DNA from: SSC3 sp963769585
GTDB taxonomy: Bacteria; Actinomycetota; Actinomycetes; Propionibacteriales; Nocardioidaceae
Direction: 5' to 3'
DNA length: 64,000 bases
NCBI GenBank assembly: GCA_963769585.1
Contig: CAVYMJ010000001.1
Coordinates: 1-64,000 of the forward strand
The notes under the pieces are model-generated. The model saw only the letters and a program-made list of their open reading frames with translations, had not been told where the DNA came from and ran no database searches. Numbering within the stretch: position 1 is the first letter of the stretch; the number at the start of each line of letters is the position of its first letter. Shown in pieces: positions 16,801 through 24,601 of the stretch. The position numbers and the translations under genes are program-made.

Positions 16801-17181
16801 ATGGACGGCTTCAAGAACTTCATCCTGAAGGGCAATCTCATCGAGCTTGCCGTTGCTTTCATCATGGGCGTCGCCTTCGCCGCGGTGGTCACCACCTTCA
16901 CCGACGTCGTCACCGGAACCATCGGACGCATCTTTGGGGCCAACCCGAACTTCGACTCGGTTCAGTGGTTCAGGAACGACAGCGGGGTCGGGATCCCGGT
17001 CGGCCCGTTCTTCACCGCCCTCATCGCGTTTCTGATCATGGCGGCCGTCGTCTACTTCGGCATCGTCAAGCCGTACAACAAGGCCAAGGAGCGGTACTTC
17101 CCGGCGGAGCCCGAAGGCACCCCGGCTGACATCGCGCTGCTCACCGAGATCCGCGACGCGATCCAGACCAAGGGCGTCTGA
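16801..17181 (+). CDS. mscL: large-conductance mechanosensitive channel MscL
   Basis: A 126-aa channel subunit with the usual two membrane helices. The pore helix region is KGNLIELAVAFIMGVAFAAV, and TM2 is TALIAFLIMAAVVYFGIVKP. The C-terminal helix ends with IALLTEIRDAIQTK. It opens under membrane tension to release solutes during hypo-osmotic shock. ATG at 16801 behind CCAGAGGAGACTCA. Length and motifs are normal. Confidence 0.97.
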   Translation: MDGFKNFILKGNLIELAVAFIMGVAFAAVVTTFTDVVTGTIGRIFGANPNFDSVQWFRNDSGVGIPVGPFFTALIAFLIMAAVVYFGIVKPYNKAKERYFPAEPEGTPADIALLTEIRDAIQTKGV

Positions 17182-17201
17182 CCGCTACGCAGCGATCCGG
17201 A

Positions 17202-17231
17202 AAGGGCCGTTCCCAGCAGGGAGCGGCCCTT
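17202..17231. terminator. terminator hairpin between mscL and the convergent small gene
   Basis: AAGGGCCGTTCCC pairs with GGGAGCGGCCCTT (13 bp, one G-T) around AGCA. It sits between two convergent stop codons, 20 nt after mscL and 6 nt after the minus-strand gene, so it can serve both. Confidence 0.85.
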
Positions 17232-17236
17232 CTCGT

Positions 17237-17407
17237 TCAGCCGTGGTGGGGTGGGACCTGCCGCTTGAGCCACTCGTCCGCGGAGCCACCGGCGTTGCCG
17301 TCGGACTCGTCGGCAGCCTCGTCGGTGGTGGTGTCGGGGAGCACATCACCGAAGATCTCTTCGCGTTGCCTGAGCTTGCGGTCGGCGTCGTGCTCGGACC
17401 CACTCAT
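17237..17407 (-). CDS. 56-residue acidic protein ending EWLKRQVPPHHG
   Basis: A 56-codon gene coupled to the epimerase gene by an ATGA overlap (its ATG at 17407 overlaps the TGA of the upstream gene). The product is hydrophilic and acidic: MSGSEHDADRKLRQREEIFG, a Thr/Asp/Ala-rich middle, and a C-terminus ADEWLKRQVPPHHG. I recall similar short actinobacterial proteins ending in -PPHHG but know no function for them. No signal peptide or membrane segment. The overlap, the terminator starting 6 nt after its stop and the sensible amino-acid composition support it as real. The frame drawn most easily over this DNA (another minus-strand ORF) is a shadow. Confidence 0.7.
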   Translation of the reverse strand: MSGSEHDADRKLRQREEIFGDVLPDTTTDEAADESDGNAGGSADEWLKRQVPPHHG

Positions 17408-18321
17408 CGAGACATCGCCAGCGGCGCTGCGGCCGCCTCGAGCCAGGAGACGTCGAAGTCCCTGCGCTGCGGCACCCAGCCGGTGCTCGCGGCGAAGGCC
17501 GACGAGGAGACCCGCAGCGACCGGGTCAGCGGCTCCGTGCGCGGGCCGGCCAGTCTCAGCATCAGCGGGCCGAGGAAGTCGCCACCGCTTCGGCCCACTG
17601 CCTGGGCGTAGCCCTGGACCACGTCGGCGCGGCGGACCGGTGAGGCGCCCACGTTGTAGACCCCGCTCGGGGCGGTCAAGGCAGAGAGTACGGCGGGGCC
17701 GATGTCGTCGGTGTGGACCAGGTGCGCCCAGCCCTCCGGCGCGCCGAGACCGATCGGTCGGCCGTGCCTGGCCGCGCGCAGTCGCCCACGGGTCAGCCCG
17801 TCGTCGCCGACAACTGTGCCGAACCGGAGGACGATCCCGGTCCGGGAACCACAGGTGAAGTCCTCGACCAGCGACTCGCCGACCGAGGCCGACTCGGTAG
17901 CTGGGTTGATGCCCAAGAGCGACCGCTCATCGATCCAGTCGTCACCCGCGTCGGCGTACAGGTAGGACACGCTCTCCTGTACGACGCGCCTGACCCCGGC
18001 GCTCTTGGCTGCGGCGAGCAGCCGACGTACGCCGTCCGTGCGGAGCCTGTCGTTGACCTTCCAGGCCCACGGCAGCGCCGTGGTGTAGCCGACCGGCACG
18101 TGCGAGGCGAGGTTGCATACGGCGTTGCAGCCCTCGAGCAGGCCAACGAGTCCATCGGCGTCGAAGATGCTGCCGACCCGGCTCTCCGCGCCCAGTCCCT
18201 CGGCGACGGCGGCCCGTTGCGGTGTCCGCGCCAGCGCGACCACCTGGTGTCCGGCTTGGACGAGCGCGGGCACGACGGCACGCCCGAGCACCCCAGTCGC
18301 ACCGGTAACTGCGACCCTCAA
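17404..18321 (-). CDS. NAD(P)-dependent epimerase/dehydratase family oxidoreductase
   Basis: A 305-aa extended short-chain dehydrogenase-type protein. The dinucleotide-binding loop is VTGATGVLGRAVVPALV, followed by ALARTPQRA, CNAVCNLASHVPVG, KSAGVRRVVQESVSYLYAD (catalytic region, with the usual YxxxK not evident) and WAHLVHTDDIGPAVLSAL. Substrate unknown. It probably starts at the TTG at 18321, since the Rossmann strand LRVAVTGATG begins there and no better start exists. Translationally coupled to the 56-codon gene downstream. It is divergent from a TetR gene across a 363-nt region with an operator-like repeat, so that regulator may control it. Confidence 0.85.
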   Translation of the reverse strand: MRVAVTGATGVLGRAVVPALVQAGHQVVALARTPQRAAVAEGLGAESRVGSIFDADGLVGLLEGCNAVCNLASHVPVGYTTALPWAWKVNDRLRTDGVRRLLAAAKSAGVRRVVQESVSYLYADAGDDWIDERSLLGINPATESASVGESLVEDFTCGSRTGIVLRFGTVVGDDGLTRGRLRAARHGRPIGLGAPEGWAHLVHTDDIGPAVLSALTAPSGVYNVGASPVRRADVVQGYAQAVGRSGGDFLGPLMLRLAGPRTEPLTRSLRVSSSAFAASTGWVPQRRDFDVSWLEAAAAPLAMSR

Positions 18322-18684
18322 CGAGGACCCACTTCCCTTGTTCCCCAGCCTGCGTCGGTGAGGTACCTCTCTCCCGTCACCGACGGTTACGCTGCTCTCT
18401 TTCGCCCAGTCTGTGATAACGGATCCGTAACGGCAAGTCAGCGCCCCGTCAGGATTCAGGAAATCCTTAGTGAAGACAAGGGTGTGGTAGCAAAATTCGG
18501 CGCCCTGGTCCGCTTCTGGCAGCACGAGGTGCGGGCAGCGCCGCTCCGACCTGGCAGGTCTACGATCCTCCAGGGTGAGCCTGCCGCAACGGCGGCCGAG
18601 AGTCGTGGTTCGCTTCTCCCAGCACCCCAGCGCCGGGATCTGAATGCGCCTCATATTCGCATTCGCGGACCTAGAGTGGAGACC
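18322..18684. other. 363-base divergent intergenic region
   Basis: Between the epimerase and tetR starts. It carries the promoters of both genes and one clear inverted repeat near tetR. Apart from a run of local A/T richness around 18440-18500 I see no gene or RNA. Confidence 0.5.
18642..18664. promoter_or_regulatory. inverted repeat, likely TetR operator
   Basis: GAATGCG and CGCATTC are separated by 9 nt containing CATATT. The repeat lies 20 nt before the tetR ATG, where it would overlap the promoter. Autoregulation by the adjacent TetR protein is inferred. Confidence 0.55.
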
Positions 18685-19335
18685 ATGTCCGTCGAGCTCA
18701 ACGAGACGACCAACAAGAAGCGGCGCGTGCCGAAGCAGAGCCGCAGTCGCGTTCGGGTCGTGCGCATCCTGGATGCCGCCGCAGCGCTGGTCTGCGAGCA
18801 GGGCGTGGATGCGCTCTCCACGCGCGGCATCGCCGAGCGGGCCAGCGTCCCGGTCGCCTCGCTCTACCAGTACTTCGCCGACAAGGACGAGATCCTCCTG
18901 GCGCTGGTCGAGCGGGACATCGAGGAGATGGACGCCCAGATCGCCACGGACGTCGGCGGCCTCACCGTCCTGTCGATCCGGACCATCGTCACTGCCACGA
19001 TGGACGCTTTCGTCAAGGTCTACCTCCAGCGGCCGGCGTTCGTGATGATCTGGCTCCGGGGCCGTACCAACCAGGCCATCAAGGAGTACGGCAGGGTGCA
19101 CAACCGCAAGGTGGCGAGCGAGCTGTTCGACCTCGCGACCGCAGCGGGCTTGATCGACTCCCGCACACCGCTGGTAGCCGAGCTCGCCGTCGAGGTGGGC
19201 GACCGGCTGTTCCAGCTCGCCTTCGAGAACTCCATGACCGGAGAGCCGGAGATCCTGGTCGAGGCCAAGGAGCTCGTCGTGACCTACCTGGAGCGCTACG
19301 CCACGCCGGCTGGCCTCGCCGGCGTCAGTGTCTAG
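18685..19335 (+). CDS. TetR-family transcriptional regulator
   Basis: A 216-aa TetR-family repressor. A basic N-terminal arm is followed by the DNA-binding domain: VVRILDAAAALVCEQGVDAL, STRGIAERASVPVASLYQYF (recognition helix) and ADKDEILLALVERD. The ligand-binding part is all-helical, with no hint of the ligand. The ATG at 18685 follows GTGGAGACC; a GTG nine bases upstream is possible. Its stop overlaps the stop of the convergent LCP gene by 4 nt. Candidate targets are itself and the divergent epimerase gene. Confidence 0.93.
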   Translation: MSVELNETTNKKRRVPKQSRSRVRVVRILDAAAALVCEQGVDALSTRGIAERASVPVASLYQYFADKDEILLALVERDIEEMDAQIATDVGGLTVLSIRTIVTATMDAFVKVYLQRPAFVMIWLRGRTNQAIKEYGRVHNRKVASELFDLATAAGLIDSRTPLVAELAVEVGDRLFQLAFENSMTGEPEILVEAKELVVTYLERYATPAGLAGVSV

Positions 19336-20453
19336 GCACAGAGCCCGTTGCGTTCGGCGTCGTCGGTGGCCGTCTCGCTCGGCGTACCAGGCGTGGTGCC
19401 ACCGGGCTTGGACGCCTTGACCACGCCGGTCTTCTGAGCCTTGGTGAGCGGCATGTCCAGCCGCAGTCGCTTCCACAGGTCGTCGGCACCTTCGCCGATG
19501 GCCAGGCGGTTCGGATCGGGCTCGTACGTCGTGATCGGCATGGTCAGGAACTGGATCCTCGACAGGCCGATGCCCTTGAACTGGTTGGCCAGGTTCACCA
19601 GCCGACGGAGCTTGTTCAACGTGTCGTCGGTGGTGACCGACTTGGTGACGGCGTCGAGGAACTTGTAGAGCTTCACCGGGTTGAGCAGGGTGCCGGCCGA
19701 AACGGCCTTGTTCGTCATCGCTGCCAGGAACGCCTGCTGGCGGCGCATCCGGCCGATGTCGCCGTTGTTGGAGATGACATGCCTGACCCGGACGTAGTCG
19801 AGGGCCTGGGTGCCGTTGACCTCATACGATCCGGCGGGCAGGTGGATCCGGCCGATCTCGTCGTCGATCTGCTTGGGCACGCAGATGTCGACGCCACCGA
19901 GGGCGTCGACCATGCTCTTGAAGCCGTTGAAGTCCACGACGACGGTGTGGTCGACCCGAATGTCGGTCATCGCCTCGAACTGCGCGACGGTGCAGACCGG
20001 ACCGCCGTACGAGTACGCCGCGTTCCACTGCCCCAGACCGCCAGGGATCTCGCCCTCCCCGTCGTCGTCCGGACAGGTCGGCCGTTGCACCATCAGGTCA
20101 CGCGGGATGCTGACGCCGTAGGCCCGGGTACGGTCGGCGGACAGGTGCAGCAGGATCGTCGTGTCCGAGAGGCCGCCCCCGGTGTTGCCGAGCACCGCGC
20201 TCTGGCCGACCCGGGTGTCGGAGCCGAGGAGAAGGATGTTCAGCGCCTTGCGTGGCTTGCCGCTGTCCATGTCGTCGGGTCGGTCCGTCAGGGCGCCGTC
20301 CATGTCGAACGCGGCGATGTTGCCCTCGAGATGCCGGTAGACGGCGTAGCCGCCAGTAGCAAGCACAAGAAGGACCACCGCCAGTGAGGTGGCGATGGCC
20401 CGGACGACGCGCCTCTTGGGTTTGACGTCCCGGTGCTTACCGACGTATGCCAT
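19332..20453 (-). CDS. LytR-CpsA-Psr (LCP) family protein 1
   Basis: A 373-aa LCP protein, a membrane-anchored enzyme that transfers lipid-linked glycopolymers to peptidoglycan. One N-terminal membrane helix (TSLAVVLLVLATGGYAVYRH), then the LCP domain: LNILLLGSDTRVGQ, LSDTTILLHLSADRTRAYGV, SIPRDLMVQRPTCPD, VDHTVVVDFNGFKSMVDALG, YVRVRHVISNNGDIGRMRRQ (the Arg and Asp residues for pyrophosphate/metal binding). It ends with a Thr/Pro-rich tail and GLCA. The ATG at 20453 follows AGGGA. Third gene of a three-LCP operon; 79-nt gap from LCP 2. Confidence 0.93.
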   Translation of the reverse strand: MAYVGKHRDVKPKRRVVRAIATSLAVVLLVLATGGYAVYRHLEGNIAAFDMDGALTDRPDDMDSGKPRKALNILLLGSDTRVGQSAVLGNTGGGLSDTTILLHLSADRTRAYGVSIPRDLMVQRPTCPDDDGEGEIPGGLGQWNAAYSYGGPVCTVAQFEAMTDIRVDHTVVVDFNGFKSMVDALGGVDICVPKQIDDEIGRIHLPAGSYEVNGTQALDYVRVRHVISNNGDIGRMRRQQAFLAAMTNKAVSAGTLLNPVKLYKFLDAVTKSVTTDDTLNKLRRLVNLANQFKGIGLSRIQFLTMPITTYEPDPNRLAIGEGADDLWKRLRLDMPLTKAQKTGVVKASKPGGTTPGTPSETATDDAERNGLCA

Positions 20454-20532
20454 GCGGTCCCTGGATAGCCGAGCGTATGAGCGCCCCATGATGCCAAGAA
20501 GCGGGCCGAGCGGGAAATCCTGCCGGAAATTC

Positions 20533-21681
20533 TTAGGAGCAGAGCCCCACGGCCTCGCGGGCCTGCGCTTGGCTCGACGGGGTACCGGAGGGGGTGGGCG
20601 TCCCCGACGGACTCTGGGTAGGACCGCCACCCGGCGGCTCGGAGGCGGCGATCGACCCGTCCAACTGGGCCTTGGACAGCGCTACGTCGTTCTTGATACG
20701 CCGCCAGAGCTGGTCGGCCCCCGCGCCCGGAATGCGACGGTTGATGTCATCGGGCGGGATCGCGATCGGCATCGTCAGGAACTTCACGTTGTCCAGACCG
20801 ATGTTCTTCAGCTGGTCGGCCAGGGACTTGAGCTTGCCGAGCTTGGCGAGGCCGGGGTCGGTCTGGATCGAGTCCGTGACGGCCTCCAGGAAGCGCACCA
20901 GCTTGACCGGGTTGATCAACGTCCCCACCGACACGGCCTTGTTCGCCATCGCGGCCAGGAAGGCCTGCTGCCGCTTGATCCGGCCGATGTCCGTGCCGTC
21001 GCCGATCCCGTAGCGAGCCCGAACGTAGGTGAGCGCCTCGTCGCCGGAGATGTCGTAGCTCCCTTCGCGAAGGAAGATCTGGTGCTCTTCGTCGTTCACC
21101 GCCCGGGGCACGCACACGGGTACGCCGCCCAGGGCGTCGACCATCCGCTTGAACCCGTCGAACTGGACGACCACCACATGGTCGATCCTGACGTCGCTCA
21201 TCGCCTCGACCGTGCGCCAGGTGCAGCTCGGGCCGCCGACCTGGAACGCCGTGTTGAACTGCACCAAGCTGGCCGCAGGAGTCTCGGGGCCGCCGACCTG
21301 TTTCGGCCCGCAGGCAGGCCGGTCGACCAGCAGGTCACGCGGGATGCTCACGCCGTACGCGCGCGACCGGTCGGCGGACAGGTGCAACAGGATCGTGGTG
21401 TCGGACAGGTCCCCGCCCTCGCCGAGCACCCCGCCACCGGCGACTCGCTCGTCTGAGCCGAGCATCAAGACGTTCAGCGGGCCCTTGGGGCCGGGCTCGG
21501 GCCGGTTGGCTCCCAGGTCGAGCGGGATGCGCTCGATGTTCCCTTCCAGGTGCCGGTAGAAGAAGAACCCGGCAGCCCCGAGGCCGAGCAGCAGGACCAG
21601 GACCACGCTGCCGACCCGCCTGACCAGCCTCCGACCGCGATGGGGTTTCCGGGCCCGATGGGCCCCGCTGTCACGGCTCAC
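20533..21681 (-). CDS. LytR-CpsA-Psr (LCP) family protein 2
   Basis: A 382-aa paralogue with the same layout: basic N-terminus, membrane helix (VGSVVLVLLLGLGAAGFFFY), LNVLMLGSDERV, LSDTTILLHLSADRSRAYGV, SIPRDLLVDRPACG, YVRARYGIGDGTDIGRIKRQ, a Ser/Pro/Thr-rich tail and the last residues GLCS. Start GTG at 21681 overlaps the stop of LCP 3 by 4 nt. Which glycopolymer it attaches (teichoic, teichuronic or other) cannot be told. Confidence 0.93.
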   Translation of the reverse strand: MSRDSGAHRARKPHRGRRLVRRVGSVVLVLLLGLGAAGFFFYRHLEGNIERIPLDLGANRPEPGPKGPLNVLMLGSDERVAGGGVLGEGGDLSDTTILLHLSADRSRAYGVSIPRDLLVDRPACGPKQVGGPETPAASLVQFNTAFQVGGPSCTWRTVEAMSDVRIDHVVVVQFDGFKRMVDALGGVPVCVPRAVNDEEHQIFLREGSYDISGDEALTYVRARYGIGDGTDIGRIKRQQAFLAAMANKAVSVGTLINPVKLVRFLEAVTDSIQTDPGLAKLGKLKSLADQLKNIGLDNVKFLTMPIAIPPDDINRRIPGAGADQLWRRIKNDVALSKAQLDGSIAASEPPGGGPTQSPSGTPTPSGTPSSQAQAREAVGLCS

Positions 21682-22892
21682 TTGCAGAGGCCGTACTCGT
21701 CGCCGACCAGCCCCTCCTCGTCGCGCACCGAGGCGGAGGTAGCTACGAAAGATCCGAAGGAGCCTCCGAGGAGCCCCAAAGAGTTGTCCAGAGAGTCGTC
21801 CAGCGGGCTGGTCCCGGTCGGACTGCGCGCCGCGGAGGTACCGCCCTCGAGCTGGGCCTCGGTCAACGCGCGGTCCTCCCGCAGCCGGGTCCAGAGCTGG
21901 GCTGCCCCGGGACCGATGGCGAGCCGGTTCGGGTCGGGAGCGTACGGGCCGATCGGCATGGTCAGGAACTGGACCCTGTCCAGCCCGATGTCCTTGACCT
22001 GGCTCGCCAGGTCAGCGAGACGCCCCAGGCTGGCCAGTCCTTCGTCTACCTCGACCGCGCGGGTGGCCGAGTCGAGGAAGTTGTAGAGCTTGATCGGGTT
22101 GGCCAACGTCCCGAGGGACATAGCCTTCCTGGTCATCGAGGCAAGGAAGGCCTGCTGGCGCTTCATCCTCCCGACGTCGCCACCGTTGCCGACGCCGAAC
22201 CGGACGCGGACGTAGCTCAGTGCCACGTCGCCCTTCGCGTCGTACCGGCCCGCGGGGAGCTCGATCTTGTTGGCGTTGTCGTGGATCGCCTTGGGCACAC
22301 AGACCGGCACGCCACCGAGCGCGTTGGCCACGGCCTTGACCCCGTCGAACCTGACAACGACGAAGTGGTCGATCCGGATCCCGGTCATCAGCTCGACCGT
22401 GCGGATGGTGCAACCCTCACGGCCGACGCCGTACGCGGTGTTGAACATCGCGGCTGCACTTCCAGGCACGGTCCCTACGCCTGACTTCGACGGGCAGTCA
22501 GGACGCTGCACGATCAGGTCGCGCGGGATGCTCACGCCGTACGCACGGCTGCGGTCACCCGACAGGTGCAGCAGGATCGTGGTGTCGGACAGGTCGCCAC
22601 CGCCACCGGTAGCCAGAGCGTTCTGGCCCTCCCGGGTGTCCGACCCGATGAGCAGGACGTTCAGCGGCTGGCGCGTGCCCAACACGGTCACCCTCGGCGG
22701 CCGGTTGGTCCCGAGGTCGGGGTGAAGCGCTCTGATGTTGCCGTCGAGGTGCCGGAACGCGAGGTAGCCGCCGATACCCGCGACCACCATGAGCAGGGCG
22801 ACAGTGGCGCTGGTCCAGCGAACGATCCGCCAGAACCGTCGTCGCCGCGGGTGCGCGCGATCCGGCAGCGCAACCTCCACTTGCTCAGTCAT
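21678..22892 (-). CDS. LytR-CpsA-Psr (LCP) family protein 3
   Basis: A 404-aa paralogue and first gene of the operon. It has a membrane helix (TSATVALLMVVAGIGGYLAF), LNVLLIGSDTREGQ, LSDTTILLHLSGDRSRAYGV, SIPRDLIVQRPDCP, IDHFVVVRFDGVKAVANALG, YVRVRFGVGNGGDVGRMKRQ and a C-terminal GLCK. The ATG at 22892 follows GGGGGTTCG. All three LCP proteins have three cysteines at equivalent domain positions plus this terminal GLC tail. That implies conserved disulfides outside the cell that may pin the tail to the domain. Confidence 0.93.
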   Translation of the reverse strand: MTEQVEVALPDRAHPRRRRFWRIVRWTSATVALLMVVAGIGGYLAFRHLDGNIRALHPDLGTNRPPRVTVLGTRQPLNVLLIGSDTREGQNALATGGGGDLSDTTILLHLSGDRSRAYGVSIPRDLIVQRPDCPSKSGVGTVPGSAAAMFNTAYGVGREGCTIRTVELMTGIRIDHFVVVRFDGVKAVANALGGVPVCVPKAIHDNANKIELPAGRYDAKGDVALSYVRVRFGVGNGGDVGRMKRQQAFLASMTRKAMSLGTLANPIKLYNFLDSATRAVEVDEGLASLGRLADLASQVKDIGLDRVQFLTMPIGPYAPDPNRLAIGPGAAQLWTRLREDRALTEAQLEGGTSAARSPTGTSPLDDSLDNSLGLLGGSFGSFVATSASVRDEEGLVGDEYGLCK

Positions 22893-22984
22893 CGAACCCC
22901 CATGTGCGTGCCCATGTCGCCTCACAAGGGCCGACACATGACAAGATACCTGCCGGGCCAGGCACGCCTGACCCGAACAGAGGA

Positions 22985-23060
22985 GCCCCAGTAGCTCAGT
23001 GGATAGAGCAGCCGCCTCCTAAGCGAAAGGTCGCCAGTTCGACTCTGGCCTGGGGCACCA
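22985..23060 (+). tRNA. tRNA-Arg (anticodon CCT), CCA encoded
   Basis: Cloverleaf: acceptor GCCCCAG/CTGGGGC, D-arm GCTC/GAGC, anticodon loop CTCCTAA (anticodon CCT, codon AGG), T-arm GCCAG/CTGGC with TTCGACT, discriminator A, encoded CCA. In the anticodon stem only the three loop-proximal pairs form (GCCGC against GCGAA). The outer two positions are G-A and C-A mismatches. Confidence 0.95.
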
Positions 23061-23071
23061 CGGTGTTTCCC

Positions 23072-23182
23072 GGGGGGCGCCCCCCCCTGGATGAATCCCA
23101 CGGTCCCGTGTGAACCCTCCACTTCCCCAACGTCACGACACGGGGAAGTGGATGAATCCCACGGGACCGTGGGATTCATCCA
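23072..23182. repeat. cluster of nested palindromes downstream of tRNA-Arg
   Basis: Three inverted repeats are packed into about 110 bases. GGGGGG/CCCCCC lies near 23072-23087. TCCACTTCCCC (23118-23128) pairs with GGGGAAGTGGA (23142-23152). A perfect 16-bp palindrome TGGATGAATCCCACGG (23149-23164) is separated by GA from its complement (23167-23182). The same 16-mer also occurs directly repeated at 23088-23103. The cluster lies between tRNA-Arg and the convergent transglycosylase gene, whose stop is 10 nt away. It may act as a bidirectional terminator, but the repeated 16-mer suggests a REP/MITE-like element. Confidence 0.8.
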
Positions 23183-23191
23183 CCAGGCGCC

Positions 23192-24481
23192 TCAAGCGAA
23201 GGAGCCGTCGGCGAAGCGGTAGTTCTTGTCACCCACGACGTACACGACGGCCACACCGTCGACGAGCTGGTACCCGAGGCGTACGTCGGCAGCGGACTCG
23301 GCCAGGCCGGTGAACTCGTCTGCGTTGGTCTCGGTACTGCCGTCGGAGTCGTAGTCGTGGGCCGCGTGACGTGCCAGCTGCGAGTCCGGTCCGAGGCCGA
23401 GCTTCTGGCCGCCGAGGCAGTATGTGTCGCCGCAGGCGCTGAACGGCCCGGTGCTGAAGGTGAGCGGGACCGGCGACGGAGACGGGGTCGGCGACGGTGC
23501 ACTCGGCGATGGCGGAGGAGGCGGGGGCTTCTTGACTCCCCCGGGGGCGGGCTTGCTCACCGAACCGCTGCCGCTGGTCCCCTTGTGGATGCCGGCAACA
23601 GGCTTCGGCTGTGGCTTCTTGACCGACTTGGCGGAGGCTGGTGCGGGCAGCCCATCGTCGGCGCCTGGAGGTGCCGGTGGAGACGGGAGGACGAAGACGC
23701 CGGTCTCGTACCCGCGCTGGAAGGCCATCACCAACGCCACGTAGTAGTCGGAGTGGTTGTAGCTGTAGACCGCCCGCGCCATCCCGGACGGGTTGCCGAC
23801 GCTGAAGCCGCCCAGGCACAGGTAACGGCCCGCCGCCAGCGCGGCATCGTCGATGTCGTTGGGCGAGGCCTGCCCGTCGCCGTCACCGTCCGAGGCGACC
23901 ATCCGCCAGGTGCTGGGGATGAACTGCATCTGGCCGACGGCACGGTCCCACACCTTGTCGCCGTCCAGCTTCCCGGCATCGGTGTCGCGGATCGCCGCCA
24001 CAGGCCCGGCCCCGTTGAGCTGAAGGCCCACGATGGCCGGCCGAGAAACCCCGTCGATGCCGAGCGCGGACCCGCCGTACCGGCCGTGGTCGGACTCGAC
24101 CCGGCCGATCGCGGCGACGAGCGTCCAGGACAGCTCGCAGCCGGGGCGGCTCGCCTGCAGGGACGAGCCAGCGTTGCGGTAGGCCCGCAGCGCGGCTTCG
24201 GGTACGTCGTTGCTGCCGGTCGCGCTGACCGCCATGAACCGGTCGCCACGGACCGACTTCGCCTTCCGGCGACTCAGCGGGCTCAGCAGCGTGACGGGCT
24301 CGGTCGCCACGACCACAGCGGTTGTCAAGGCATCAGCCGCGGTCGCCTCAGCGTCGCGGAAGCTCGCGGCCTCAAGCAGGGGCTGGGCTGCGCCGTCCGC
24401 CGCCAGACTCGCCGCCACCGGGAGGGCCGTCAGCAGCACCCCGGTGGCTACCACCACCTGCTTGAACTGCAAGGAATACAT
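23192..24481 (-). CDS. secreted lytic transglycosylase (SLT/MltB-like)
   Basis: A 429-aa exported cell-wall hydrolase that cleaves peptidoglycan glycan strands. After a signal peptide (QVVVATGVLLTALPVAASLA) comes the catalytic domain with LVAAIGRVESDHGRYGGSAL (catalytic Glu129), VGQMQFIPSTWRMVASDGDG and AVYSYNHSDYYVALV. Next is a Pro/Ser-rich linker (about 300-350). The ~80-residue C-terminal module has a cysteine pair (FSACGDTYCLGG) and an EF-hand-like acidic stretch YDSDGSTETNADEF. The ATG at 24481 starts the signal peptide. The Pro-rich linker suggests the C-terminal module sits in the outer wall. Confidence 0.88.
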   Translation of the reverse strand: MYSLQFKQVVVATGVLLTALPVAASLAADGAAQPLLEAASFRDAEATAADALTTAVVVATEPVTLLSPLSRRKAKSVRGDRFMAVSATGSNDVPEAALRAYRNAGSSLQASRPGCELSWTLVAAIGRVESDHGRYGGSALGIDGVSRPAIVGLQLNGAGPVAAIRDTDAGKLDGDKVWDRAVGQMQFIPSTWRMVASDGDGDGQASPNDIDDAALAAGRYLCLGGFSVGNPSGMARAVYSYNHSDYYVALVMAFQRGYETGVFVLPSPPAPPGADDGLPAPASAKSVKKPQPKPVAGIHKGTSGSGSVSKPAPGGVKKPPPPPPSPSAPSPTPSPSPVPLTFSTGPFSACGDTYCLGGQKLGLGPDSQLARHAAHDYDSDGSTETNADEFTGLAESAADVRLGYQLVDGVAVVYVVGDKNYRFADGSFA

Positions 24482-24601
24482 CCGGGCGACCCCCCAAACC
24501 GACGTACATCGGCCTCCGAGACTAGGAGGAAACTCGTCAAAAGGGCATAAATCCGCCCCCAACTACCCAAACGGGTCCCGCCAGATGGCCCTACCGGGGG
24601 G

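Noticed and set aside
17404..19476. 690-aa minus-strand ORF across the epimerase and the antisense of tetR
   Set aside because: Only the part below 18321 shows a fold; the rest is the shadow of tetR and intergenic DNA.
23088..23182. Possible CRISPR-like repeat
   Set aside because: Only three copies of the 16-mer, one inverted, with no regular spacing or cas genes; it is a palindromic element.
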